From assembly GCA_016183985.1 (NCBI GenBank), contig JACPDN010000006.1, positions 806,001 to 870,000 on the forward strand: a DNA stretch of 64,000 bases, read 5' to 3'. A program made the position numbers and the translations under genes. Of the stretch, positions 17,351 to 26,632 are shown piece by piece. Below the pieces are notes generated by a model, which was not told where the DNA came from, ran no database searches, and saw only the letters and a program-made list of their open reading frames with translations. This DNA is from Pseudomonadota bacterium. GTDB taxonomy: Bacteria; Pseudomonadota; Alphaproteobacteria; Dongiales; Dongiaceae. Within the stretch, counting starts at the first letter, position 1; each line of letters opens with the position of its first letter.

Positions 17351-17948
17351 TGACGGTAAGTGCCGACCTCTCGGCTATGCAGGCGTCGTCGGACTACCTG
17401 CGTGCGATATCAACATCCATCAGTCGTGCGCGTCAGCCACAACCGGATCGTGGGCATTCAGAGGCGAAAACGCCGGAGAGCCAGGAAATGCCCGATTTTT
17501 CAGGGTATCTCCGATACGCGAGGGCAGTGGCTTTTCGGCCAACCCGCCGAAACTGCGCTACACTTCGGGATTGTATCGAGTAGCTTTTACTACTGCAGAG
17601 AGTGTGGCTGTGCTGGCAGTCGCCAGCGAACTGATCTCTGAATTTTCCCTGTTTCGCTGGGAAAATACAGGGAAAACCGGGCGATCTGCACTATCTATAT
17701 GCGCTTTAGCTTATATTTTTGCCAAGTTCCAAGCAGTTAGCGCGAGTTTCCCTATTGGGAGGAGCAGGGAAGCCCTGACGGATTGCAGGGAGGCTGGAGA
17801 ACATTACAGCGAAATGCAAAGGGGGTCGGTGAGTGGTCTCCGGCCTTATTCGCGACGAAACAGCCTGGTGACAATTTTCAAGCGTCCGGCCTTATTGAAT
17901 ACCTAATTGGCCTCGAGGGGCGGCCACAAGACCGCCCCCAAGCGGCGT
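17351..17948. other. Intergenic region with an inverted repeat
   Basis: About 600 bp without a convincing gene. It has lower GC than its surroundings in 17600-17800. An imperfectly spaced inverted repeat, TTTTCCCTGT at 17643-17652 and ACAGGGAAAA at 17667-17676, with further CCCTGTT/CAGGGAA-like copies to ~17810, resembles debris seen next to integrated elements in alphaproteobacteria. GGGGCGG/CCGCCCC at 17917-17938 could form a hairpin after the RTX remnant but has no T tract. Confidence 0.5.
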
Positions 17949-19240
17949 TCAGTGCCACGCAGCTGCCAAAGTGCTATCCAGCCCTTGGCGCGTCGCTGTA
18001 TCCAAATTGAGCTGACCGACCGGTGGCGGACTGAACGAAGCCATCGCCGAACAGAGCAACTCAACATCGCTGACAGTCGCATACCTGCCGTCGGCCAATT
18101 GAATATGATCAAGCTTGCGATCGTTACTGGCGTACCAGCCCTGGACGGTGGCCTTGTCATTAGTCCCGATGATCGACACGATCAGATCATTCCCGGACTG
18201 AGCGAACCACACCTGATCAGCATTGATTCCAGCCAAGATGGCCAGCTTGTCGGCTGAGCCATCCGTGTCATACTCATCCACGATGTGACTCCCGGCGCCA
18301 CGACCAAATCGGAACTCGTCCGCACCGGCAGCACCGATGAGGATATCATTTCCGGCACCGCCTTCCAGACGGTTGGCGGTGGCATCGCCGGTCAGCGTGT
18401 CGTCGAAGGCCGAGCCGGTGAGGTTCTCGATCGACGAGTAGGTGTCGCCCGCCGCCTCGCCGGTGTTCGAACCCGGTGTCGTCAGACTGGCCGTCACGCC
18501 GGTCGCCGCGTTGGCATAGGACGCCGTGTCCGTGCCGTTGCCGCCGATCAGCACGTCGGCACCGCCCCCCCCCGATCAGCGTGTCGTTGCCATCGCCGCC
18601 CGAGAGCGTGTTGACGCCGGAATTACCGGTCAGCACGTTGGCACCCGCGTTACCCGTGGCATTGATCGCCGCGGTTCCGATCAGCGTCACGTTCTCCAGA
18701 TTGGCCGCACCGGAGATGTCGTAAGAGATCGATGCCTGCACCGTATCGGTGCCTTCATTGGCATTCTCGGTAATCACGTCCCCGGCAGCGTCCACCACAT
18801 AGGTGTCGTTGCCCTTGCCGCCGATCAGCGTATCGTTGCCGGTGCCGCCGTCCAGCACGTTGTCGCCGTCATTGCCGACGATCGTATTGTTGAGGCCGTT
18901 GCCGGTGCCGTTGATCGAGCCCGTCCCCGTCAGGGTCAGGTTCTCGACATTGGCGCTCAGTGTATAGCTCACCGATGCCTGCACCAGATCGGTGCCTTCG
19001 CCGGTGGCTTCCGTCACCACGTCCCCGGCAGCATCCACCACATAGGTGTCGTTGCCGAGACCGCCGTCCAGCGTGTCGTTGCCGAGGCCGCCATTCAGGA
19101 TGTCGTCGCCAGCACCACCGCTCAGGCTGTCGTCGCCAAGGTAACCGTAAATCAGGTTCCCCTTCCCATCGCCAACAACCGTGTCCGCACCAAACGTACC
19201 TTCGATGGTCGTCAACGGGTCGAAGGATTTGCTGCGGATG
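17949..19240 (-). pseudogene. C-terminal remnant of an RTX repeat protein, frameshifted
   Basis: Minus-strand sequence starting near 19240 encodes RTX nonapeptide repeats (GDDSLSGGAGDDILNGG) and the same two module types as the 31820-48748 giant, then the same kind of C-terminal domain ([11 protein letters not shown] ... [16 protein letters not shown] ... VQGWY) ending [10 protein letters not shown] against LSPVLAASWH in the giant. The frame is broken at a run of nine C (18565-18573 on the plus strand): removing one base restores [17 protein letters not shown]. No N-terminus remains; upstream the frame runs antisense through an unrelated permease fragment. It is a truncated paralogue of the giant protein. 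The C run may be a real frameshift, a phase-variable tract or a sequencing error. Confidence 0.85.
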
Positions 19241-19251
19241 GAGCCGTCGTC

Positions 19252-19515
19252 GGACTGCCGTCCTATACGACCGAAGTGATCTTCATCCTGCAGTCCACGG
19301 CCCTCGTCAGTCTTGTCACGGTTCTCGATCTGACCGGCATTGCCCGCGTCGTCATCGCCCGGACTTTTGCTACCTATGAGTTGTTCATCACTATCGGCCT
19401 GATCTATCTCAGCCTTACCTATTTGATGCTCTGGGGGTTCAAGCTGTTGGAGAAACGTTGGTATCGGCATCTCGGCCAGATGCCGACAACCACCGCTGAC
19501 CTTGCCTTGCGTTGA
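19252..19515 (+). pseudogene. 3' fragment of a polar amino acid ABC permease
   Basis: 87 codons plus stop. The peptide begins LPSYTTEVIFILQSTAL and continues LDLTGIARVVIARTF and LIYLSLTYLMLW, the standard end of HisM/ArtM-type inner-membrane permeases (the EVI-K/Q-TAL-S and ARxxIARTF patterns). Upstream of 19250 the homology stops and plus-strand sequence becomes antisense to the RTX remnant. So both genes are cut at the same junction. The fragment is surely not functional on its own. Confidence 0.8.
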
Positions 19516-19924
19516 CACGCGAGCGCCTGTCGCTCGGCGAGCTTAGATTTCTTCATCGGCCAAGCTCGTATTCTTGAGGTAACCGGAGCCGGAAGACGCT
19601 CAGCTAAACTAGCTCAGGAAATTGCGAGGAGGTCATGGATTGCTCCGCCACGGAATGTCGGATCACGTGAGGCTGGCGCTTTTCACCTCTTGCCCTGATG
19701 ACGGGCTGGATGCGTCAGCGGGTTAAGCCGCAGAAATTGGATCATTTGCCCAATGCCGTGTGTACCATGCGCGCCAGATCTGCCTGCCTGTAAGTGCCTG
19801 CTTCGAAAAGAGTTGGGTGATTTCAGTCTGCTGTGATTCTGTCTGTTTGCGAAGACAAGAAGGGACCACGCGATGTGGGCTGAAACCACCCGGGCCGAGC
19901 ATCGGCGTGCGGGCTGCGCTGTGC
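19516..19924. other. Region without a recognisable gene
   Basis: About 400 bp between the permease fragment and the broken IS5 transposase. Only short unrelated frames are open. It may hold the left end of the insertion sequence, but I could not identify an inverted-repeat terminus. Confidence 0.4.
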
Positions 19925-20635
19925 AAGCGATATAGCAGATTGCCAATAGCGGCTGATCGATTCGCTGCCGCCGTCGAGCCGTCTCGGTCGACCGCGCACG
20001 GCTGATCTTCGGAGCATCGTCAATGGGCTGTTCTATCTGCTGCAGGTCGGATGTACGTGGCGGCTTCTGCCGAAGGATTTTCCGCAGGTCTCGACAGTGC
20101 AGCGCTATTTCTGCGCTTGGCGAGAGAGCGGGTTGTGGCTCCGGATCAATCACTTGCTGCTGATGCTGACGCACGCGGCCAGCCCCTCGGCCGGCGTGAT
20201 CAACAGTCGGTCAGTCAAGACCACGGAAAACGGCGGCCCACGTGGATTTGATGCCGGCAAGAGGATCAAGGGGCGCAAGCGCCATATCCTCACCGACACC
20301 GGTGGCCTGCTGGTCACCGCCATCGTGCATAGCGCCAGCATCCAGGATCGCGATGGCGCGCCAGCCGTCCTGGCGTCGATCCGGTAATCCTTCCCCTGGC
20401 TGCGCACGTCTTTGCCGACGGCGGCCATGCCGGCAAGAAACTGCGCGGCGCCCTCAGCAAGATCGGGAAATGGACACTTGAGATCATCAGACGGTCCAAT
20501 CCCGCCAATGGCTTTAAGCTTCTCCCACGGCGCTTGGTGGTCGGACGCACAGTCGCATGGCACAATCGCAACCGCAGGCTCGCCAAGGACTTCGAGGCTT
20601 CCATCGATAGCGACGAGACCCTTGTAGCCCTTGCG
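19925..20635 (+). pseudogene. IS5-family transposase, broken by frameshifts
   Basis: Successive plus-strand frames give pieces of one DDE transposase in order: KRYS (start-like), LPPSSRLGRPRTADLRSIVNG, FYLLQVGCTWRLLPKDFP, then VKTTENGGPRGFDAGKRIKG and RKRHILTDTGGLLVTAIVHS, then after a frame change at ~20386 SFPWLRTSLP/FADGGHAGKKLRGALSKIGK, and WHNRNRRLAKDFEASIDSDE near the end. These are the recognised blocks of IS5-type (IS1031/IS427-like) transposases. At least two frameshifts and a missing tail make it inactive. Confidence 0.85.
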
Positions 20636-20766
20636 TTGCATGCACGCGGCAATGGGATTGCCGGCGGCCAGAAGTGGCATGGTGTTGTAGCACTCGGCAA
20701 GATCCAGACTGTGCTGACCGATGTCGTCAGCCCCGTACCACGATGTGCCATCCCTTGCTGGCCCGA

Positions 20767-21150
20767 TTATGGCCAGACATCCCAGGCACCCGGCAACCCC
20801 TTCGGATAGGTCTGATCGAGGGGGCTGGTCTGACTGGCTGGCGCCATCGTCACGAGCATGAACCAACAGCCCGGCTGATTGTATCGTTCCATGCGTCGTT
20901 GCCAGCGCGCCGGGTCCTCGAACTGCGCATGCGGCGCTGCATGGCAGCCTTTGCAGCAGGGGAGAATATCCAGTGGTAAGCGATAGTCTTCCAGATGAAG
21001 AAAGATATAGCCGCGTCCTTTTGGCTGACTGGGATCAGAGAAGCCGCAGATCGAGCAAGCGGTCGGCCGCAGCACCGTTCCGTCACGAATGGCTGCGTTT
21101 TGAATGGGAATGGTCGCGCGTTGCTCAGCCGCGCTGAAGCCGTCCGTCAT
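20767..21150 (-). CDS. Small HNH-nuclease-like zinc protein
   Basis: 127 residues. A first Cys pair CSIC lies near residue 32-35 after RDGTVLRPTA, and a second pair CKGCH lies near 67-71 after LHLEDYRLPLDILPC. This spacing and the H-x-x-DY pattern recall short HNH proteins of the kind RDGT..CxxC ... HHxDYxxPLxVxWLCxxCH, though the first HH of the motif reads LH. The C-terminal ~25 residues look unlike the family. No strong ribosome-binding site precedes ATG 21150. It lies between two mobile-element remnants, so it may be a passenger or itself damaged. Confidence 0.5.
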   Translation of the reverse strand: MTDGFSAAEQRATIPIQNAAIRDGTVLRPTACSICGFSDPSQPKGRGYIFLHLEDYRLPLDILPCCKGCHAAPHAQFEDPARWQRRMERYNQPGCWFMLVTMAPASQTSPLDQTYPKGLPGAWDVWP

Positions 21151-21167
21151 CGATCAGGCGCGTTGAA

Positions 21168-21575
21168 CACCGGCGGGAACCGGGCCATCAGACCGAGCTC
21201 ACCAGTCGCGTGGCGTCCTCCGCCATCCCCGAGATCCTGCGGCTCCTGGACAAGGACTCCCGCGACCCGGAGGCAATCGATGTGGTGCTGGCATCCAATA
21301 TGATCTCCGTTGGCGTCGACATTTCGCGGCTCGGCCTCATGGTCGTCAACGGCCAGCCCAAGGGCATCGCAGAGTACATCCAGGCCACCAGCCGGGTCGG
21401 CCGCGGCAAAGTCCCGGGGCTCGTCGTTTCTGTCTATAATGCCAACAAGGCGCGTGACAGATCCCACTATGAAACCTTCTTAACCTGGCACCAGAGTCTC
21501 TATCGCGAAGTGGAAGCGACCAGCGTCACCTCGCTCGCTCCGCGCGCCAGGGACCGGGCTCTGCACGCACCTCTC
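21168..21575 (+). pseudogene. C-terminal fragment of a DrmA-type (DISARM) helicase
   Basis: Plus-strand frame beginning near ELTSRVASSAIPEI and continuing through VVLASNMISVGVDISRLGLM, VVNGQPKGIAEYIQATSRVG and SHYETFLTWHQSLYREVEAT to SLAPRARDRAL. The NMISVGVDxxRLGLMVVNGQPK and YIQATSRVGR blocks are helicase motifs V and VI in the form typical of DrmA, the helicase of the DISARM anti-phage system. No start codon or N-terminal motifs are present, and the 3' end runs into IS21 sequence near 21566. It is a leftover of a defence gene. Confidence 0.75.
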
Positions 21576-21852
21576 GTCGCGCTTGACCCATCACTGCGAG
21601 ATCGTCGAGACGGGCAACGAAAGCTGGCGCCTCAAGACACGCCAATAAAACCCTCCCCCGGCCCCCCACCCGGCGGATGCCCAAGGTGGGTCCACAGGGC
21701 ACCTCCCACGGCCGCCGCCGCCAGCGCAATGACACGCGCCGCGTCGGCCGCGGGTCCCTCCTATGGACTACCTTGATCATCCGTAAAGACACGCTCTCAC
21801 AGGGGCCCCTTTTGCGCGCCGATCGGGGGTCCCGTTTGCATGCTGATTGACA
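21566..21852 (+). mobile_element. IS21-family remnant: istB tail and terminal repeats
   Basis: From 21566 one frame reads HLSSRLTHHCEIVETGNESW and ends RLKTRQ-stop at 21646, which is the usual carboxyl end of the IstB helper ATPase (LTHHCxIVETGNxSWR). Downstream, two direct repeats of ~24 bases (GGGGCCCCTTTTGCGCGCCGAT from 21802 and GGGGGTCCCGTTTGCATGCTGATT from ~21825) lead to TGATTGACA at 21852. Multiple terminal repeats of this form are a hallmark of IS21 ends. Most of istA and istB is gone. Confidence 0.75.
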
Positions 21853-21941
21853 CTCGAGGCTCATCTCCGAAGGCGGCAATGGGCACTTTTCGGCTCGCTT
21901 CAATCGTCAGGCAATGCCGGCGCTAGAGCCATCGGGCCACG

Positions 21942-22436
21942 TCAAAGCGCTTTGCTGGCCGCCTGGGCGTTGGCACCGAAGCTCGCTGTTCCGATGCTCA
22001 TTGCGCCCGACCATAAGACTGGTGCAGCCCACGAACACTCCAGATATCGCCCGACTTCAACCAGGGAATCCGGTGGAGCCCGAAGCGTCAGGATCGCAAA
22101 ACCGACTGCGGCAATCCAATAATGATTGAGCAAAATCTTCGTCGCGAGGTCCGGATCGGTAGGCCGTATCGATCGCGACGCCTGGCGAATTCGCGCTGCC
22201 GTACAGTCAACGGAAGCATGGCTGGAAAGCGCCGTTGCGAGCGCGGTCAGGAGATAGATCAATTTGAGAAGCGGAAGTATGGCGGACGCAGAACTGTCTG
22301 ACGCCGGGCCGGCGCCGGACGGAACAACGACAATCAGCCCGTAGCGTGCCGAGAGAGTTACGATGAGAGTAGCCACTCCGACGGCCACGAGTTGAATACA
22401 TGCCGCCACAATACCTGCTTGCAAGAGCCGGAGCAT
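21942..22436 (-). CDS. Small membrane protein at the end of the hyf-like operon
   Basis: 164 residues from ATG 22436 (a TTG at 22445 is possible). Hydrophobic segments include GIVAACIQLVAVGVATLIVT, ILPLLKLIYLLTALATALSS and IAAVGFAILTL, suggesting four membrane passes. I do not recognise a family. It begins 12 bases after the HyfI-like stop on the same strand, so it is probably the last gene of that operon. A role as an accessory subunit of the membrane complex is inference from position only. Confidence 0.65.
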   Translation of the reverse strand: MLRLLQAGIVAACIQLVAVGVATLIVTLSARYGLIVVVPSGAGPASDSSASAILPLLKLIYLLTALATALSSHASVDCTAARIRQASRSIRPTDPDLATKILLNHYWIAAVGFAILTLRAPPDSLVEVGRYLECSWAAPVLWSGAMSIGTASFGANAQAASKAL

Positions 22437-22448
22437 TGCCCCCAACTT

Positions 22449-22982
22449 TCACGGCGCGTTGATCTTCACCCTCACATGCTCAAGCAGTCCCAGTAAGCCT
22501 TTCAGGATGTCTGTCGGCGACGGTGGGCAGCCTGGGATATGAAGGTCAACCGGGATAACCTCCGATACCCCGCCGACAACCGCATAGCTTCCAGCAAAAC
22601 AGCCACCGTCCAGGGCACAGTCTCCAGTAGTGACGACCCATTTTGGATTTGGCGTCGCTTCATAGGTACGAAGCAGGGCCACGCGCATATTCGTGGTGAC
22701 GGGACCGGTCACCAGCAGGACGTCGGCATGACGTGGCGATGCAACGAAGCGGATACCGAAGCGCTCTATGTCGTAGAAGGCGTTGCTGAGCGCATGTATC
22801 TCGAGCTCGCAGCCGTTGCAGGAACCGGCATCTACCTCGCGGATAGACAGGCTTCGACCCAGGCGCCTGCGCGCCACGCGATCCAATTCCCCGGCAAGTG
22901 CGGCAATCGCGGCGCCACTCGGTGCGGGGGGCGGCTCCGTGAACGGCGATCGAATGAGACTCTCGATGAGCAACTTTCTCAT
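22449..22982 (-). CDS. hyfI: Hyf/NuoB-like small iron-sulfur subunit
   Basis: 177 residues, shorter than E. coli HyfI (252). It has the four-cysteine set of NuoB-type subunits: SCNGCELE (CxxC), GDCALDGGCF and PGCPPSP, which together bind a [4Fe-4S] cluster that would receive or hand over electrons. Start ATG 22982 has GAGG six bases upstream, nine bases after the large-subunit stop. In complexes of this type it pairs with the HyfG-like protein encoded just upstream. Confidence 0.92.
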   Translation of the reverse strand: MRKLLIESLIRSPFTEPPPAPSGAAIAALAGELDRVARRRLGRSLSIREVDAGSCNGCELEIHALSNAFYDIERFGIRFVASPRHADVLLVTGPVTTNMRVALLRTYEATPNPKWVVTTGDCALDGGCFAGSYAVVGGVSEVIPVDLHIPGCPPSPTDILKGLLGLLEHVRVKINAP

Positions 22983-22991
22983 GGCGCACCT

Positions 22992-24503
22992 CTATAGATC
23001 GTGGCCCGAATATGAGCAGTTGAACGACTTGTTGCAGAGCGGAAAGTCGGCGACGATATTGCCTTCGATGACCGCTTCCAGCAGCGGCCATTGAAACCAG
23101 GAGGGGTCGCGCAGATGGCAGCGTGCCACCGCGCCATCCGCAGCAATATGCAACCACGTCAAAATATCGCCGCGAAAGCCCTCGACGAGCGCCAGGCCTT
23201 CCCGCGGTTCGTGCACGTCGGCAATATCGATGCGCACCGGGCCGACTGGCAGTTCCTTCATGATTTGCTCAATCAGCGAAAGACTCTGCTCGACCTCGCG
23301 AATACGTATCCAGACACGCGCGTTGACGTCGCCCTCAGTCAGTATCGGTATCTCGAAGTGAAGCTTGTCATAGGGTGGGTAACCAGCGCCGCGCCGCGCA
23401 TCAAAATGCCGTCCCGAGGCACGGCCGACATAGCCACCGACCCCAAATTGACGCGCCAGCGCCGAAGTGAGAACACCGGTCGAGACAGTTCGGTCCTGCA
23501 GCGAGGCCGTGTTGTCATAAAGCTCGACCAATCGCGGGAATTGCCGCTTTATCTCGGTGACGACAGCCTGAATACTACTGGCGCCCTCGCGACTGAGGTC
23601 AACCGTTATACCTCCAGGCACGATCCTGTCACGCATCAGGCGATGGCCGAATGCGACGCCCGCTGCGCGCAAGACGCGCTCACGCAGCACACCACAATGG
23701 GTGTGCATAATTGCAAATGCAGCGTCATTGCAGATCGCGCCAATGTCGCCGATATGATTGGCCAGACGTTCCATTTCGGCCATGAGTGCACGCAACCATA
23801 CGGCACGCGGCGGTGCCTCAATCCGCAATGCCGCCTCCGCGGCGCGAGAGAAGGCAAGGGAATAGGCAACCGTGCTGTCGCCGGACGCGCGTCCCGCGAG
23901 ACGCACCGCGTCCCCAAGGTTGGCGCCGATCATCAAACTCTCAATGCCTTTATGGACATAACCCAGGCGTTCTTCGAGACGAACAACTGTCTCTCCATTC
24001 GCCGTGAAGCGGAAATGGCCTGGCTCGATAATCCCGGCATGAACCGGTCCGACGGCGATCTGGTGCAGACCGGGCCCATCGGCGGACAAGAACGCATAGG
24101 ACGGCATCGGCTCGGGTGGTTGCTGATGGCCAAGCGGGCGCAGCGTTGCCCAATGTCCGTGGTCTAGCCAGGGGCGCATGTCCGGCAGGCCCTCCGGTTC
24201 AAGTCCTACCAAGTCTCGGATCGCACGCTCCAACCTGATCGCCGGCGGGTGCCGTCGTCCAACCGACGGGTATCGGCCCTCCGCACAGTTCAGGCTGGCA
24301 ATAGCAATATGTGCTGCCGTCTCCTCGAGCAGCGCCATGTGGGCAACATCCGTTTCGCCCCAGAGGCCGAGAAGAGTCCAGTGACCTCCCGCAAGTTGTT
24401 CAATGGCGAAGTTCCAGACAGACGTCTCGACGACAGCACGCGCACAAGGACCATGGCGCCATATTCGCTGGTCGTTCGAGAAGAGTTCCATCAGCGCGGC
24501 CAT
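22992..24503 (-). CDS. hyfG: Hyf-like large subunit lacking NiFe ligands
   Basis: 503 residues: a NuoC-like N-terminal ~150 residues fused to a NuoD/HycE-like part (GPVHAGIIEPGHFRF, RLGYVHKGIESLM). In real hydrogenases the next block is RICGxC; here it reads RASGDSTVAY with no cysteine. At the C-terminus, where DPCxxC is expected, it reads PLCNKSFNCSYSGHDL, with cysteines six apart and not three. A NiFe centre is therefore unlikely. Such subunits are known from energy-converting hydrogenase-related (Ehr) complexes, whose electron partners are poorly defined. Start ATG 24503 has a GAGGAAGAGG site upstream. Confidence 0.9.
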   Translation of the reverse strand: MAALMELFSNDQRIWRHGPCARAVVETSVWNFAIEQLAGGHWTLLGLWGETDVAHMALLEETAAHIAIASLNCAEGRYPSVGRRHPPAIRLERAIRDLVGLEPEGLPDMRPWLDHGHWATLRPLGHQQPPEPMPSYAFLSADGPGLHQIAVGPVHAGIIEPGHFRFTANGETVVRLEERLGYVHKGIESLMIGANLGDAVRLAGRASGDSTVAYSLAFSRAAEAALRIEAPPRAVWLRALMAEMERLANHIGDIGAICNDAAFAIMHTHCGVLRERVLRAAGVAFGHRLMRDRIVPGGITVDLSREGASSIQAVVTEIKRQFPRLVELYDNTASLQDRTVSTGVLTSALARQFGVGGYVGRASGRHFDARRGAGYPPYDKLHFEIPILTEGDVNARVWIRIREVEQSLSLIEQIMKELPVGPVRIDIADVHEPREGLALVEGFRGDILTWLHIAADGAVARCHLRDPSWFQWPLLEAVIEGNIVADFPLCNKSFNCSYSGHDL

Positions 24504-24521
24504 ATCCTCTTCCTCTCAGCC

Positions 24522-25973
24522 TCACCCCAAAAGTTGCGCGACGTGCTGAAACCAGGCAACCAGCGAAGGCGGTAGAAAAATGCCGCCACCGAGTACGAGC
24601 GCGAAATGCGCATACATCGGTACATATGAAGCTTGCGTCGGCGCAGTACTGCCCTTTGGTTCCCCAAAGGCAAGACTGCCAAGACGTAGCAACAAAGCGC
24701 CGAATGCGACCAAGAGCCCAAGCACGAGGGGGATGGCCAACAGTGGCTGTCGGGCAAAGGTCGAACTCACGACGAGAAACTCGCTCATGAAAATTCCGAG
24801 CGGCGGTAGGCCGGCAATGGCGACGACACCAATCACCAGGCCCCAACCGAGCCCTGGGTGACTTTCGGTGAGGCCGCGAATATCGGCAATCTTCTGGGTG
24901 CCCTTGATTTGGGCGATATGACCGACAGCATAGAAGATGGCCGATTTGGTCAGACTGTGCATCACCATGTGCAGCAAGCCGGCAAAGTTGGCGAGTGGGC
25001 CACCCATGCCGAAGGCAAAAACGATGATGCCCATGTGCTCGATCGAGGAATAGGCGAACAGGCGCTTGATGTCGCGGCGACGATAGAGCATGAACGCGGC
25101 AAATATCAGCGATATCAACCCCATCGTCACCATCAACGGCCCCGGCGCTATCGCCTTCGGACTGGCGGCAAGCAGTATCTTGAAGCGCAGAACGGCATAC
25201 AGCGCCACGTTCAGAAGCAAACCAGAGAGGACTGCCGAAATTGGCGTCGGGCCCTCGGCATGCGCATCCGGAAGCCATGCGTGCAATGGCGCGAGGCCGA
25301 CCTTTGTCCCGTAACCAAGCAATAGAAACATGAAAGCAACATTGAGAAGCGCCGGATCGAAGGCGGCTGCGTGCTGGATCAGAAGCGTCCATACCATGGC
25401 ATCCTGACCTTCACCGACGATCGGCCGAGCGGCCATGTAGACCAGTATGGTGCCAAAGAGCGCGAAGGCGATGCCGACACTGCCAAGAATGAAGTACTTC
25501 CAAGCCGCTTCCAGAGCTTCATGGGTGCGATAAATTCCAACCATCAGCACGGTGGTGAGGGTTGCCAATTCCACCGCAACCCACATCAGGCCGATATTGT
25601 TCGACACGAACGCGAGGTTCATGCCGAACATCATGATCTGATACATCGCATGGTAGAAGCGAAGATAAGTCGGCGTGAGCCGCCCGGTCTCCAGTTCATG
25701 TGCGATGTAGCTGGCGCTGAAGATACTGGTGGTGAAGGCAACGAATGTGTTCAACACGATGAAGACGATGTTGAGGTCATCGACGAGCAGGTATTGCCCC
25801 GGTTCCGGTCGATTCGTGACAAGAAGCGAAACCGCAGCCAGCATCGTAAGGAAGCTTGCGGCGACGTTCAACAGGGCCGTCACCCTGTATCCAGGCAGGA
25901 GAACCAGGATCGCCGCAGCGCCGACTGGAATCAGCAATACGGCGGTGACCGCGTCGAACAATGGGACATTCAT
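24522..25973 (-). CDS. hyfF: Hyf-like antiporter subunit F
   Basis: 483 residues (E. coli HyfF 526), strongly hydrophobic with about thirteen membrane segments. Proton-channel landmarks are present: the Glu in WVAVELATLTTVLMVG, Lys in LGYGTKVGLAPLHAWLPDAH, and the broken-helix segment HMVMHSLTKSAIFYAVGH with Lys. These are shared with NuoN/NuoM and Mrp antiporters, and suggest ion translocation. The start overlaps the HyfE stop by four bases. Confidence 0.93.
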   Translation of the reverse strand: MNVPLFDAVTAVLLIPVGAAAILVLLPGYRVTALLNVAASFLTMLAAVSLLVTNRPEPGQYLLVDDLNIVFIVLNTFVAFTTSIFSASYIAHELETGRLTPTYLRFYHAMYQIMMFGMNLAFVSNNIGLMWVAVELATLTTVLMVGIYRTHEALEAAWKYFILGSVGIAFALFGTILVYMAARPIVGEGQDAMVWTLLIQHAAAFDPALLNVAFMFLLLGYGTKVGLAPLHAWLPDAHAEGPTPISAVLSGLLLNVALYAVLRFKILLAASPKAIAPGPLMVTMGLISLIFAAFMLYRRRDIKRLFAYSSIEHMGIIVFAFGMGGPLANFAGLLHMVMHSLTKSAIFYAVGHIAQIKGTQKIADIRGLTESHPGLGWGLVIGVVAIAGLPPLGIFMSEFLVVSSTFARQPLLAIPLVLGLLVAFGALLLRLGSLAFGEPKGSTAPTQASYVPMYAHFALVLGGGIFLPPSLVAWFQHVAQLLG

Positions 25974-26632
25974 CTGCGCTCGCCCCTGAAGTCGTCGAGC
26001 GCGCTGATATCCACCGTGTCGAAGCGCTCACGGATACGAAACAGGAAAACGCCGATAACGATAAAGGCAATCAGGATCGAAAAGGCGACGCTGAATTCGA
26101 CGACCAAGGGCATACCCTTGGCGCCGGCGGCGGCCAGAACCAGTCCATTTTCAAGTGACATGAAACCGACGACCTGACCGACGGCGTTGCGGCGCGTAAC
26201 CATCAGGAGTAGCCCCAGCAACACGACCGATAGAGAAAAGGCGAGGTCTTCCCGTGCCATCGGGTCGGCGCCCGCAGTCACGCGAAGCATCAGGACCATG
26301 GAGAGGGCGACCAGGCCGATGCCCAGAAGCATTGTCGGCCCGATGCTGACAGCGGTCTCGATATCCCGGTGAATACCGAGCCGCTGAATGATCCTATGCA
26401 GGGCCACCGGAATGACGACCGCCTTGAAAATAAGCGCGATCGCGGCCGTTACATAGAGATGGGGCGCGCCTTGCACCAGGGCTTGCCAAGCGACCGACAA
26501 GGCCAGCACGAGCGCGTGAAGCGCGAAGATATTGAGCAACGCATAGAGACGGTCTTGATACAACATCATGAAACTGACCAGGACCAGACCGCCGGCGAGC
26601 AGATGGGCGACATCAAAATCGAGGTTGTGCAT
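25970..26632 (-). CDS. hyfE: Hyf-like membrane subunit E
   Basis: 220 residues (E. coli HyfE 216). MLYQDRLYALLNIFALHALVL starts the conserved block, then IFKAVVIPVALHRII and VGFMSLENGLVLAAAGAKGMP, typical of HyfE, which resembles NuoK with an extra half. The ATG at 26632 has GGAG six bases upstream and shares one base with the HyfC stop. The frame is open much further upstream but that part is antisense-like to the HyfC coding frame. Confidence 0.92.
   Translation of the reverse strand: MHNLDFDVAHLLAGGLVLVSFMMLYQDRLYALLNIFALHALVLALSVAWQALVQGAPHLYVTAAIALIFKAVVIPVALHRIIQRLGIHRDIETAVSIGPTMLLGIGLVALSMVLMLRVTAGADPMAREDLAFSLSVVLLGLLLMVTRRNAVGQVVGFMSLENGLVLAAAGAKGMPLVVEFSVAFSILIAFIVIGVFLFRIRERFDTVDISALDDFRGERR

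Noticed and set aside
17360-17906. Short plus-strand frames after polB
   Set aside because: They resemble spurious translations of non-coding debris; no conserved motif is visible.
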